Shown here: piece after piece, positions 18,583-26,855 of the stretch
Numbering within the stretch: position 1 is the first letter of the stretch
Layout of the letters: every line of letters starts with the position of its first letter
Assembly: GCA_020723805.1 (NCBI GenBank)
Contig: DYID01000015.1
Span: 41,322 to 97,247 of the forward strand
Reading direction: 5' to 3'
DNA length: 55,926 bases
Source: Anaerolinea sp.
GTDB taxonomy: Bacteria; Chloroflexota; Anaerolineae; Anaerolineales; Villigracilaceae
Program-made: the position numbers and the translations under genes
Notes under the pieces: generated by a model
Database searches by the model: none
What the model was told of the DNA's origin: nothing
What the model saw: only the letters and a program-made list of their open reading frames with translations

Positions 18583-19824
18583 ATGAACGTCTTATTCCTC
18601 TCCAACATGTATCCCCCGCACGTCATCGGCGGGTATGAAGCCCTGTGCCAGGAGGCGGTGGAGGGCTTCGCGCGGCGCGGACATCGCGTCAGCGTCTTGA
18701 CCAGCACCTACGGCTACGACCGCGAGTTTTCCGAAGGGAACATCTACCGCCTGCTCTCGCTGGAAGGCGACTTGCAGTTTTACAAGATGAGAAATGCCTG
18801 GTCGTATCCGCAGCGCCGCGCGCGGAATCTGGAACATCTGCGCCGCCTGATTGCGGAGGAAAAGCCCGACATCGTTTTCATCTGGGGCATGTGGAATTTA
18901 TCCAAAAGCCTGGCGCAGGAGGCGGAACGGTTGATGGGTTCGCGTGTGGTGTACTATCTCGCCAATCCCTGGCCCATCGAAGCAAACATGCACCGCCAGT
19001 TCTGGGATTCCCCCGCCACCTCGCCGCTCAAGACCTTTGCCAAACGTCTCCTGCGGATTCCCGCCCGCATCGTCCTGCACGCGGAATGGGAGCCGGTTCC
19101 GCTCCGCTTCGAACATGCGCCGTGTTGTTCCGCCGCCCAGCGCGACCAGTTGCTGGAGGCGGGCATCCCCCTCAAAGATGCGCCCGTCATCTACGAAGGC
19201 GTGGACCTGACCAACTACCTCGCCCAGGCAGACAAGCGGACATACGAATTGAAGGACGGCGTCCTCTCGCTGGTGTTCGTCGGCATTCTGGCGGAGCATA
19301 AGGGGGTGCATACCATCCTCGAGGCGTTGAGTCAGTTGCCGGCGGAGGAGCGGAGGCGTTTGCGTCTCACCATTTTGGGCAAGGGACATCAGCAGTACGA
19401 GGCGCGTCTGCACACCCTCGTGAATCAACATCAACTCGCAGATGTGGTCACATTCCATGCGCCCATTCCGCGCGCCGAACTGCCGGCGTTTCTCGGCGGG
19501 TTCGATGTCCTGCTCCTGCCCTCGGTTTGGGCGGAACCGCTGGCGCGCATCATGCAGGAGGGATTGGCGTGCGGCATGGCGGTGGTCGGCTCGGCGAACG
19601 GCGGCACGGCAGAGACCCTCGTCCACGGCGAGAACGGACTGCTCTTCCAGCCCGGCGACGCGGTGGATTTGGCGAAGCAGATTCGCCATCTCTTGAACGA
19701 ACCGTCGCTTCTGCGAAAACTGGCGGAAGGCGGCAGAAAGACCGCCGAAGAGCGGTTCGACATCCACAAAATGGTCGCCAACCTCGAAGCCTATCTTCTC
19801 CGCGTAAGTACCACAAGTCCATAG
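18583..19824 (+). CDS. GT4 glycosyltransferase (paralogue of 21061)
   Basis: 413 residues. MNVLFLSNMYPPHVIGGYE carries the acceptor-binding glycine pair, VFVGILAEHKGVHTILEAL opens the donor domain, and PSVWAEPLARIMQEGLACGM followed by NGGTAETL is the GT4 signature. The GT4 at 21061 has the same start motif, the same 'WGMWNF/WNL' segment and the same WAEPxxR active-site loop, so the pair is a duplication separated by one GT2. The last codons and the TAG stop lie inside a hairpin repeat (19808-19835). The C-terminal STTSP tail is therefore encoded by the repeat and is probably not native to the family. Confidence 0.93.
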   Translation: MNVLFLSNMYPPHVIGGYEALCQEAVEGFARRGHRVSVLTSTYGYDREFSEGNIYRLLSLEGDLQFYKMRNAWSYPQRRARNLEHLRRLIAEEKPDIVFIWGMWNLSKSLAQEAERLMGSRVVYYLANPWPIEANMHRQFWDSPATSPLKTFAKRLLRIPARIVLHAEWEPVPLRFEHAPCCSAAQRDQLLEAGIPLKDAPVIYEGVDLTNYLAQADKRTYELKDGVLSLVFVGILAEHKGVHTILEALSQLPAEERRRLRLTILGKGHQQYEARLHTLVNQHQLADVVTFHAPIPRAELPAFLGGFDVLLLPSVWAEPLARIMQEGLACGMAVVGSANGGTAETLVHGENGLLFQPGDAVDLAKQIRHLLNEPSLLRKLAEGGRKTAEERFDIHKMVANLEAYLLRVSTTSP

Positions 19825-19835
19825 ACTTGCGGTAC
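19808..19835. repeat. Hairpin repeat, type II (CAAGT/ACTTG), overlapping a stop codon
   Basis: Arms GTACC-A-CAAGTC and GACTTG-C-GGTAC with loop CATA and one mismatch (A/C). The lead-in is CGCGTAA. The stop of the upstream GT4 (19822-19824) falls at the loop. No T-run follows, so it is not an obvious terminator. Confidence 0.8.
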
Positions 19836-19846
19836 GGGAACTTTGT

Positions 19847-21064
19847 ATGGAAAACCCTCTCGTCAGTGTCATCATCCCCAATTACAACCATGCCCGCTTT
19901 CTCGGCGGCGCGATTCGCAGTGTGCTGGAGCAGACCTATCGTCCCGTCGAAATCATCGTAGTGGACGACGGCTCAACCGACAACAGCGCCGAGGTGGCGG
20001 CGGCTTTCGGCGACCAGATCCGCTACATCTACCAGACCAACGCCGGGCTCTCCGCCGCACGCAATACGGGACTGCGCGCCGCCCAAGGAGAGTTGATTGG
20101 CGTGCTGGACGCCGACGACATGTACGAGCCAAACTTCCTCGAAACGCTCGTGGCGGCATTACAGGCAGACCCCGAAGCGGACGGCGTCTATTGCGGCTAT
20201 CGGTTCGTGGACGAAGCGAACAACCCCCTGCCGCAAATCGAGAACCGCCCCGTCCCTCCCGGCGAACTCTACACCGCTTTGCTCGATGGCAACTTCTTCG
20301 TCCCCGAATCGGTCTTCCTGCGGCGGCGCGTCTATGACGATGTGGGCTTCTTCGACGAATCCCTGCGGGCGTGCGAGGACTGGGACGTGTGGCTGCGCGC
20401 GGCGAAGAAATACCGCCTCATTCACTCGCCTCACATCCTGACCCGCCACCGCGTCCTCGCCGGGAGCATGTCCACAGACCCGCTGCGGATGCTGACCGCC
20501 CGCCTCGCCGTGTTGAAGAAACACGTTGGCGCAGAACCGCCCTCCTCGGGAACTTCGCTCCTCCACCGCGCTTACGGACGCGCCTACCTCGGTTCTTCCG
20601 TTGAGTACCTGCAATACGGTCACCCCGAACGCGCCTACGAGTGTTTCCGAAAAATGGCAAACATCTGCCCCAGCCTTCTGCTCGAAGTGGACACCTACTA
20701 CCAACTCGGCTGCGGCGACCAGCCCAAAGGACACATGGGCGACCTGGCGTCCCTGAACGTGAAGCGCAACACCCTGCCTCTGCTCGGCATGATGGAGCGT
20801 CTGTTTGCCGACGCCTCCACCGCAAACGAAGTCAAACGCCTCCAGCGCACCGCCTGCGCCCGCATGTTCCACTCGCTGGGTCTGCTCGCCTATGGCACGC
20901 GCGAATTCGACCTCTCCCGCCGCTTCTTCCGCCGCGCCGTGCAAAACGACTTCAAACTGCTGTTCGACCCGTCCCTGCTCTCGCGCTGGGTCAAATCCCT
21001 GCTGGGAGAACGCCTGCTCGAACGCCTCAAAGCCCTGCGCCGCCGAACGGATTCCCCCACATGA
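19847..21064 (+). CDS. GT2 glycosyltransferase with TPR-like C-terminal extension
   Basis: 405 residues. The GT-A domain has NPLVSVIIPNYNHARFL, VVDDGSTDNSAEV, LDADDMYEPN and a downstream CEDWDVWLRAA motif (the usual E-D-x-D/W catalytic base region). After about residue 220 it continues with helical repeats (PERAYECFRKM, LSRRFFRRAVQ) spaced like TPRs. Many GT2 proteins of this kind decorate surface glycans or glycoproteins. It begins 22 bases after the preceding GT4 stop, just behind the hairpin repeat, and overlaps the next gene by ATGA. Confidence 0.92.
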   Translation: MENPLVSVIIPNYNHARFLGGAIRSVLEQTYRPVEIIVVDDGSTDNSAEVAAAFGDQIRYIYQTNAGLSAARNTGLRAAQGELIGVLDADDMYEPNFLETLVAALQADPEADGVYCGYRFVDEANNPLPQIENRPVPPGELYTALLDGNFFVPESVFLRRRVYDDVGFFDESLRACEDWDVWLRAAKKYRLIHSPHILTRHRVLAGSMSTDPLRMLTARLAVLKKHVGAEPPSSGTSLLHRAYGRAYLGSSVEYLQYGHPERAYECFRKMANICPSLLLEVDTYYQLGCGDQPKGHMGDLASLNVKRNTLPLLGMMERLFADASTANEVKRLQRTACARMFHSLGLLAYGTREFDLSRRFFRRAVQNDFKLLFDPSLLSRWVKSLLGERLLERLKALRRRTDSPT

Positions 21065-22293
21065 AACTGCTCTTCCTCAGCAACTTCTATCCTCCCGCCA
21101 GCCGCGGCGGATACGAACAGTGGTGTCAGGAAGTCGCCGACGGTTTGCGCTGCCGCGGTCACGAGGTGCTTGTCCTCACCAGCACGCACGGACGCGCCTC
21201 GCTCCCCGCGCCCGATCCCGCCTGGGTGCGGCGCGACCTGCATCTCGAAATGGAACTCGCCTCGCTTCGCAACGCCGTTCAATTCTTCACCAGCCGCATA
21301 CGGCGCGAACGCGAAAACCTGACCCTCCTGCGCCAAACCGTCGAGCAGCACAAACCCGACGCCGCGCTCGTTTGGGGTATGTGGAATTTCCCGCGCTCGC
21401 TCCCTGCCCTCGCCGAGGAATTTCTGCCCGGCAGGGTTGCTTACTACATCGGCGATTACTGGCTCACGCTACCCAGCCAGTTCGAGAACTACTGGAACGC
21501 TCCCGCCCGCAATCCGCTCACGGGGCTTCCCAAACTGTTCCTGCGTCCCTTTGCGCGGCGTATCCTTTCGCGCGAGCGGCGCCCTGCCCTCAAAGTGGAA
21601 CACGCCCTCTTTCCCTCTGCCTTCATGCAGACCGAACTCCAGCGCAAAGGTGTGACGCCCAAACATTCCAAAGTCGTGTACGGCGCGATTGACACACAGC
21701 CCTACCTCAACGTTCAGCGCGCGGCATCCCAGGAAACCGTCTCTTTGCTTTACGTTGGGAGGCTCACCCGCGAAAAGGGCGTCCACACTGCCATCGAGGG
21801 AGTGGGACATCTCGTCCGACACTATGGCGTGGAGAACGTCAAACTGACCGTCGTCGGCGACGGGGATGCGGACTACGTGCAGACTCTCCGTCAATTCGTG
21901 GGACGCGCCCGCCTCGCCTCCTTCGTGGACTTTCTGCCTGCCCAGCCCAAAGAGGCTTTACCCTCCCTCTACGCCCGCTCCGACGTTCTCCTCTTTCCCT
22001 CCATCTGGGCGGAGCCGTTCGGGCGGGTCATCGTCGAGGCGATGGCTTCGGGCGTGGTGGTGGTTGGCACGGCGGTGGGCGGTGCGGCGGAAATCCTCGC
22101 CGACGGCGAAAACGCCCTGACCTTCCCGCCCAACGAACCCGAAGCGCTGAGCCGCCAGTTGAAGCGGCTGATTGATTCTCCCCTCCTGCGCGAGCGGCTT
22201 GCCCAGTCCGCCCGCCGCACTGCCGCCGAAAAATTCGACCTCCGCCGCATGACAGCCGAGATCGAGGCATATTTGCAAAGCCTTGCACAATGA
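21061..22293 (+). CDS. GT4 glycosyltransferase (paralogue of 18583)
   Basis: 410 residues from ATG 21061, which overlaps the upstream stop; the reading frame is open further left, inside the GT2, but the family N-terminus MKLLFLSNFYPPASRGGYE fixes the start. The donor domain begins LLYVGRLTREKGVHTAIEGV, and the active-site loop is FPSIWAEPFGRVIVEAMASG with GGAAEIL after it. It probably uses the same type of donor as its paralogue at 18583. Start and stop are both coupled to neighbours (ATGA), placing it in a tight GT2-GT4-GT4 unit. Confidence 0.93.
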   Translation: MKLLFLSNFYPPASRGGYEQWCQEVADGLRCRGHEVLVLTSTHGRASLPAPDPAWVRRDLHLEMELASLRNAVQFFTSRIRRERENLTLLRQTVEQHKPDAALVWGMWNFPRSLPALAEEFLPGRVAYYIGDYWLTLPSQFENYWNAPARNPLTGLPKLFLRPFARRILSRERRPALKVEHALFPSAFMQTELQRKGVTPKHSKVVYGAIDTQPYLNVQRAASQETVSLLYVGRLTREKGVHTAIEGVGHLVRHYGVENVKLTVVGDGDADYVQTLRQFVGRARLASFVDFLPAQPKEALPSLYARSDVLLFPSIWAEPFGRVIVEAMASGVVVVGTAVGGAAEILADGENALTFPPNEPEALSRQLKRLIDSPLLRERLAQSARRTAAEKFDLRRMTAEIEAYLQSLAQ

Positions 22294-23462
22294 ACATTCT
22301 CTTCCTCTCCCGCTGGTTTCCCTATCCCCCAAACAACGGTTCGAAGATTCGCATCCACAACATCCTGGAGGGGTTGAGCCAGCATCACAGGTTGACCCTG
22401 CTCAGTTTCGCCGACCAGGCTGGGGTGAGTCCCGATGCGCCCGAAGTCCGCGCGGTCTGCTCGAAGGTACGGGTGGTCCCGTGGCGGGAGTTCGATCCAA
22501 CGTCTCTCCGCGCCCGTCTGGGTTTTCTCAGCCTCCAGCCGCGCTCGGTGGTGGATACTTTTTCTCCCGAAATGGCGGCGGCGATTACGCAGGCGTTGCG
22601 CGAAGAGAAGTACGATTTGATCATCGCCTCGCAGTTGCAGATGGCGGCGTACGCGCCATATTTTGGGGATGTGCCTGCCGCTTTCGAGGAATTCGAAATC
22701 GGGCTGTTCCACGACCAGGCTTTTTCTGCGGATGGACGAATCCGCCTCCGCCGCGCCCTGACCTGGTTCAAACTCCGCCTGTACCTCTCCCAACTCCTTC
22801 GCCGTTTTCGGCTGGTGACAATGGTTTCCGAGCGCGAGCGCGACCTGCTGGCGCGCAACTTCCCGCGTTACCGTGAGGCGGCGCACGTCCTGCCCAATTG
22901 CATCAACGTGGAGGAATACCAACACGTGGAAGTGCAGAAGCGGGCGAACACGCTGGTCTTCAGCGGTCCGTTCCGGTATCGCGTCAATCACGAGGCGATG
23001 GTGTGGTTCTTGAGAGAGGTCTTTCCGTTGATTTTGAAACAGGTCCCTGACGCGCAGTTGATCATCACGGGCGACCATGAAAACCTGCCCCTGCCCTCGC
23101 TGCGGAACGTCACCCTGACTGGCTACGTGGACGACATCAAATCGCTGGTTGCCTCCTGCACGGTGAGCATTGCGCCGCTCCTCAGCGGCGGCGGGACGCG
23201 GCTGAAGATTCTCGAAGCGATGGCGCTCGGCACGGCGGTGGTTGCCACGTCGAAGGGTGCGGAGGGGCTGGATGCCCAGGCAGGGGAGCATCTGCTCGTT
23301 GCCGATACTGCATCAGACTTTGCGGAATGTGTTATAAAGATGTTGCAGGATGAACGCACGCGCCTGCAAATGGCGGAAAGCGCCCGCCGCCTGGTGCAGG
23401 AAAAGTACAATTGGGGGAGCGCCCTGCCTGTGTATTTGCAGTTGCTGGAAGCCTTGCGTTAG
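22290..23462 (+). CDS. GT4 glycosyltransferase
   Basis: 390 residues, start ATG 22290 in an ATGA overlap. MNILFLSRWFPYPPNNGSKI and the late motif SGGGTRLKILEAMALGTAVV-x-TSKGAEGL are the form seen in the GT4 subgroup related to PelF/WbuB-like enzymes, where the active-site segment is TRLKILEAMA instead of EGxPxxxxEA. The same layout recurs in the GT4 proteins at 26856 and 52903, so these three form one subfamily within the locus. The acceptor is unknown. Confidence 0.92.
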   Translation: MNILFLSRWFPYPPNNGSKIRIHNILEGLSQHHRLTLLSFADQAGVSPDAPEVRAVCSKVRVVPWREFDPTSLRARLGFLSLQPRSVVDTFSPEMAAAITQALREEKYDLIIASQLQMAAYAPYFGDVPAAFEEFEIGLFHDQAFSADGRIRLRRALTWFKLRLYLSQLLRRFRLVTMVSERERDLLARNFPRYREAAHVLPNCINVEEYQHVEVQKRANTLVFSGPFRYRVNHEAMVWFLREVFPLILKQVPDAQLIITGDHENLPLPSLRNVTLTGYVDDIKSLVASCTVSIAPLLSGGGTRLKILEAMALGTAVVATSKGAEGLDAQAGEHLLVADTASDFAECVIKMLQDERTRLQMAESARRLVQEKYNWGSALPVYLQLLEALR

Positions 23463-23491
23463 TGATATTAATTGACCGGAACTCCCCGCCC

Positions 23492-24925
23492 ATGAACTTC
23501 GATTTTCACCTCAAATTCCTGTTCATAGACCGCCGTATTTCCATTCCCATGCGGTGGCTTCAATATGCCATCATCGCGGCGGCGGCGGTGGCGGCGATGG
23601 CGGCGGCGTATTGGGGGAATATGACAATTATGCTGGCGCTGGCAGGCGCAGTGATTGGGATTGCCGGTCTTCTCATTCTGCTGCGTTATCCGAATACGGG
23701 GTTTCTCCTGCTGTTTGCCGGCGGGATGTTCGTCCCCTTTGCGGGACCGGGCGGGTTCAACGCTTCCATCCTGACTCTGATCCTGATGATCGGTCTGTGG
23801 TTCATGGATATGTTCGTGGTGAAGCGCGAATTTCGATTTGTCCATTCCGCTCCCATCCGCCCTGCTTTCTTCATGCTGATTGTGTGCGTCATTGCCTTTG
23901 CCATGGGGCAGATTCCCTGGTTTGTGTTCGCCAATCAGGCTCCGCTCGACGCGCAAATCGGCGGGTTTGCGATTTACTTTTTCCTCGTCCTTGCCATGAT
24001 TATGACCGCCAACGTGATTCGGGAAATCCGCTGGCTGAAAATCATCGTATGGACGTTCGTCGGACTGGGGTTCATCTATGTGCTGGGGCGCACGCTCCAA
24101 TTGGATGTCGTTGACCGCATTTACGCGCATGGCGTCTATGCCAACAGCATGTTCTGGATGTGGATGGTCACCCTGCCGTTGAGCCAGGCGATTTACAACA
24201 ATCACCTCAGTTTTCGCTCGAAGGCGGTCTTGTATGGCATTGTTGCCCTCGTCTTTTATGTCGCCCTCGTCCAGCAAAACGATTGGAAATCGGGCTGGGT
24301 GCCGGCAGGACTGGTGGCGGCGGTACTGGTGGGGTGGAAGTTCCGCAAGGTAATACCGTTCACCATTCCCTTCGTGCTGATGGTGGCGGCGTATCTGGCG
24401 CAGGATCTGATTTCCACCGACGAATATAGTTGGGGCACGCGCGTGGACGCCTGGCTGGTGGTGCTGGATATTGCCCGCGTCAGTCCCATCATTGGATTGG
24501 GGTTCGCAAACTATTACTGGTATGCCCAGATATTTACCATTCGCGGCTATCGAATCCGTTTCAATTCCCACAGCCAGTTTGTGGACATCATTGCCCAAAC
24601 GGGGGTGTTGGGCTTGATTTTCTTCCTATGGATTCTGTTCGAGATCGGACGCCTGGCGTACCGGCTGATGAATCAACTGCCCGAAGGTTTTGCCAAGGCG
24701 TATGCCTATGGCATTTTCGCCTCCGTGTTCGGCTCGTTGATGGCGTCTTTCCTGGTGGATTGGCTGTTACCTTTTGCCTACAATATCGGTCTTGATGGTG
24801 TACGGGCAAGCGTCCTGCCGTGGATCTTCTTTGGCGGGTTGATCAGTATCGAGCAGATCTACCTGGCGAATCAAAAGACCGACCCCGCCAGTTTGAGGGA
24901 ACGCAGGCTGCGCCCCATACGATAA
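23492..24925 (+). CDS. O-antigen ligase/polymerase-like membrane protein
   Basis: 477 residues from ATG 23492; the frame is open upstream inside the previous gene, but this ATG lies just outside it and yields a normal N-terminus. There are about eleven to twelve hydrophobic segments. The long extracellular loop near residues 325-375 has GLGFANYYWYA and FNSHSQFVDIIAQTGVLGLI, matching the ligase-family pattern (loop Arg/His then SH-x5-10-GxxGL). With the gene at the left edge this makes two Wzy/WaaL-type proteins in a locus that also has an ABC exporter. A ligase that attaches exported chains to a surface acceptor fits such a system better than a Wzy polymerase. Confidence 0.88.
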   Translation: MNFDFHLKFLFIDRRISIPMRWLQYAIIAAAAVAAMAAAYWGNMTIMLALAGAVIGIAGLLILLRYPNTGFLLLFAGGMFVPFAGPGGFNASILTLILMIGLWFMDMFVVKREFRFVHSAPIRPAFFMLIVCVIAFAMGQIPWFVFANQAPLDAQIGGFAIYFFLVLAMIMTANVIREIRWLKIIVWTFVGLGFIYVLGRTLQLDVVDRIYAHGVYANSMFWMWMVTLPLSQAIYNNHLSFRSKAVLYGIVALVFYVALVQQNDWKSGWVPAGLVAAVLVGWKFRKVIPFTIPFVLMVAAYLAQDLISTDEYSWGTRVDAWLVVLDIARVSPIIGLGFANYYWYAQIFTIRGYRIRFNSHSQFVDIIAQTGVLGLIFFLWILFEIGRLAYRLMNQLPEGFAKAYAYGIFASVFGSLMASFLVDWLLPFAYNIGLDGVRASVLPWIFFGGLISIEQIYLANQKTDPASLRERRLRPIR

Positions 24926-24940
24926 AAAGTCGGCTGCGTA

Positions 24941-24962
24941 TTCTGCGCTCTCTAGCGCAGAA
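24941..24962. repeat. Hairpin repeat, type I (CTCT loop)
   Basis: Perfect 9-bp arms TTCTGCGCT and AGCGCAGAA around CTCT, preceded by CTGCGTA. It lies in the 115-bp gap before the nucleotidyltransferase. No T-tract follows. Confidence 0.85.
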
Positions 24963-25040
24963 CGAAAGATAGATGCGCCGGATGCGCTTTCCAGGAATTT
25001 TGCAACAGAGCAAAAACGATATATCTTTTACAGAGAGGTC

Positions 25041-25796
25041 ATGATGGAGGAGTTGATTGGTTTGATCCCCGCGGCGGGGAAGGGCGTTCGGCTTGGTCTG
25101 CCGTATCCGAAGGAACTGTATCCCGTCATTCGTAACAATCATTACAAGCCCATTTCGCAGTTTGTGGTGGATAATCTGGTCAATGCCGGGTTGAAGCACA
25201 TCGTCTTTGTCATCAACGAGACCAAGCATCAGTTGATTGGCTATTTCGGCAACGGGATGCGCTTCGGCTGCGACATCAGTTATGTGGTGCAGGAAGTGGT
25301 GGAGGGCAAGACCAAATCCACCTCGCCGGGGCTGGCGCACGCGCTGGATTCGGCGTATCACCTCGTCAAGGGTAAGACGGTCTTTTTCGGCATGGCGGAT
25401 ACGCTCATGAAGCCCAACGACATCTTCAAGCGGGTCTATGCCGCCGCCTCGCCCGAGGACGATGTGCTGCTGGGCATGTTCACCACTGACCGCCCCGAAA
25501 AGTTCGGCATGGTGCGCATGGACGGGAACAACCGCGTGCTCGAAATCGTGGACAAGCCCAAACAGACCGACCTCACGCAGATGTGGGGCTGCATCGTCTG
25601 GCGTCCAAAGTTCACCGAGTATTTGCACAAGTGCGTCTTCGAGGAGGGCGTCTCCGATTTTGCGAAGATCATGAATGACGCCATCGCGCTGGGGATGAAG
25701 TTCAAGGGCGTGCACATGGAAAACGGCACGTACATTGACCTCGGCACCTACGACGAGATCGCCGAACTGGACCGCAAATATCGAGGGGAGGAGTAA
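25041..25796 (+). CDS. Sugar-phosphate nucleotidyltransferase
   Basis: 251 residues (ATG 25041, or 25044 one codon later; AGAGAGG lies just upstream). The N-terminus EELIGLIPAAGKGVRLGLPY with PKELYPV is the nucleotide-binding loop of glucose-1-phosphate nucleotidyltransferase-like enzymes (G-x-G-x-R-L then P-K-x-L). Later, GMADTLMKPNDIF supplies the metal-binding Asp, EKFGMVRMD and VDKPKQTD form the sugar-binding strands, and GTYIDLGTYDEI closes the fold. It should activate a sugar-1-phosphate with NTP to give the donor for neighbouring GTs. Which sugar and which nucleotide cannot be decided; the GKGVRLG loop is a variant of the usual GxGTRL. The stop abuts the next ATG (TAAATG). Confidence 0.88.
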   Translation: MMEELIGLIPAAGKGVRLGLPYPKELYPVIRNNHYKPISQFVVDNLVNAGLKHIVFVINETKHQLIGYFGNGMRFGCDISYVVQEVVEGKTKSTSPGLAHALDSAYHLVKGKTVFFGMADTLMKPNDIFKRVYAAASPEDDVLLGMFTTDRPEKFGMVRMDGNNRVLEIVDKPKQTDLTQMWGCIVWRPKFTEYLHKCVFEEGVSDFAKIMNDAIALGMKFKGVHMENGTYIDLGTYDEIAELDRKYRGEE

Positions 25797-26753
25797 ATGT
25801 CGGCAACGATGACTCAGGCAAAGGTACAGGAAAGAAGCGGCGAAGCGGTCGTGGATATGTCGGTGGTGCTGGTGTGCTGGAACAACAAGGCGTATCTCGA
25901 TCCGTGTTTGAAATCCCTTTATGAGGGCGGGTTGAAGTGTTCGTTCGATGTGGTGGTGGTGGATAACGGCTCGACGGACGGTAGTCAGCAGATGCTGGCG
26001 GAGAAGTATCCGCAGGTGAAGTTGATTCAGAACGCGGGCAATGTGGGCTTGGGCAAGGCGAGCAATCAGGGCATCGAGGCGACGAACGGACGCTATGTGC
26101 TGCTGCTGAACAACGATACGATTGTGAACGGTCCCGCGCTGGATGTGCTGGTGGAATATCTGGATGCGCATCCCGAAGCAGGCGCGGCGGCGGGAAAACT
26201 GCTCAACCCCGACGGTTCGTTCCAGTCGGGATATGCGCCGTTTTCCACGCTGCTGGAGGAGTTCCTGATTGTCACGCACATCGGCGAGAGGTTGTGGACC
26301 GGCTATCCCTCGCATGGCGATTCGAACGAAATCAAGGAAACGGGCTGGATGAGTTCGGCGTGCCTATTGGTGCGCCGCGCCGCGCTGGAACAGGTGGGCT
26401 TGCTCGACGAGAGTTACTTCATCTACGGCGACGAGGCGGATTTGCAGTACCGCCTGAACAAGGCAGGCTGGAAGGTGGTCTTTTTGCCGAACTCCGCCAT
26501 CATCCACTTCGGCGGGCGGAGCATGGACCGCTGGAAGCGCCGCAAGATGGTCTATCGCGGCAAGATGATGTTCTACAAAAAGAACTACGGCTTTTTCAAG
26601 ACCTTGCTCCTGCGGGCAATGTTCTTCGTGATGAGCCTGTTGAAACTGCTCGTCTGGTGTGTGCTGTTCTTCATCCCCAGCCGCAACGACCAGGCAAAGA
26701 AGGAATTACGCTCGAACCTCGAAGTAATGGGGTTGTGCCTTAACTTGAAGTAG
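25797..26753 (+). CDS. GT2 glycosyltransferase (rhamnosyltransferase-like)
   Basis: 318 residues. The ribosome site GAGGGGAGGAG lies 3-13 bases before ATG 25797; another possible start is the ATG at 25857, which gives MSVVLVCWNN. Motifs are VVVDNGSTDGSQQML, LLLNNDTIV (the NND form of DxD) and a late YGDEADLQYRLNKAGWKV, all usual for the WcaA/rhamnosyltransferase group. A hydrophobic segment near the C-terminus (TLLLRAMFFVMSLLKLLVWC) probably anchors it to the membrane. Directly coupled to the nucleotidyltransferase, so it may use that enzyme's product. Confidence 0.92.
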   Translation: MSATMTQAKVQERSGEAVVDMSVVLVCWNNKAYLDPCLKSLYEGGLKCSFDVVVVDNGSTDGSQQMLAEKYPQVKLIQNAGNVGLGKASNQGIEATNGRYVLLLNNDTIVNGPALDVLVEYLDAHPEAGAAAGKLLNPDGSFQSGYAPFSTLLEEFLIVTHIGERLWTGYPSHGDSNEIKETGWMSSACLLVRRAALEQVGLLDESYFIYGDEADLQYRLNKAGWKVVFLPNSAIIHFGGRSMDRWKRRKMVYRGKMMFYKKNYGFFKTLLLRAMFFVMSLLKLLVWCVLFFIPSRNDQAKKELRSNLEVMGLCLNLK

Positions 26754-26761
26754 TTTTTTAT

Positions 26762-26839
26762 CCGCTGATCTTCGCCAATCTCCGCGAATTGCTTGGGGCT
26801 TGTCATTCAGATTTCGTGCAGATTGGCGTGGATTGGCGG
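26762..26839. repeat. Inverted-repeat element built from GATTGGCG-type units, family P3
   Basis: Left arm 26762-26788 (CCGCTGATCTTCGCCAATCT...) and right arm 26813-26839 (...GATTGGCGTGGATTGGCGG) pair at about 21 of 27 positions. TGTTTTTTGA follows, so in RNA the structure could also act as a weak terminator. Confidence 0.7.
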
Positions 26840-26855
26840 ATGTTTTTTGAACCCT

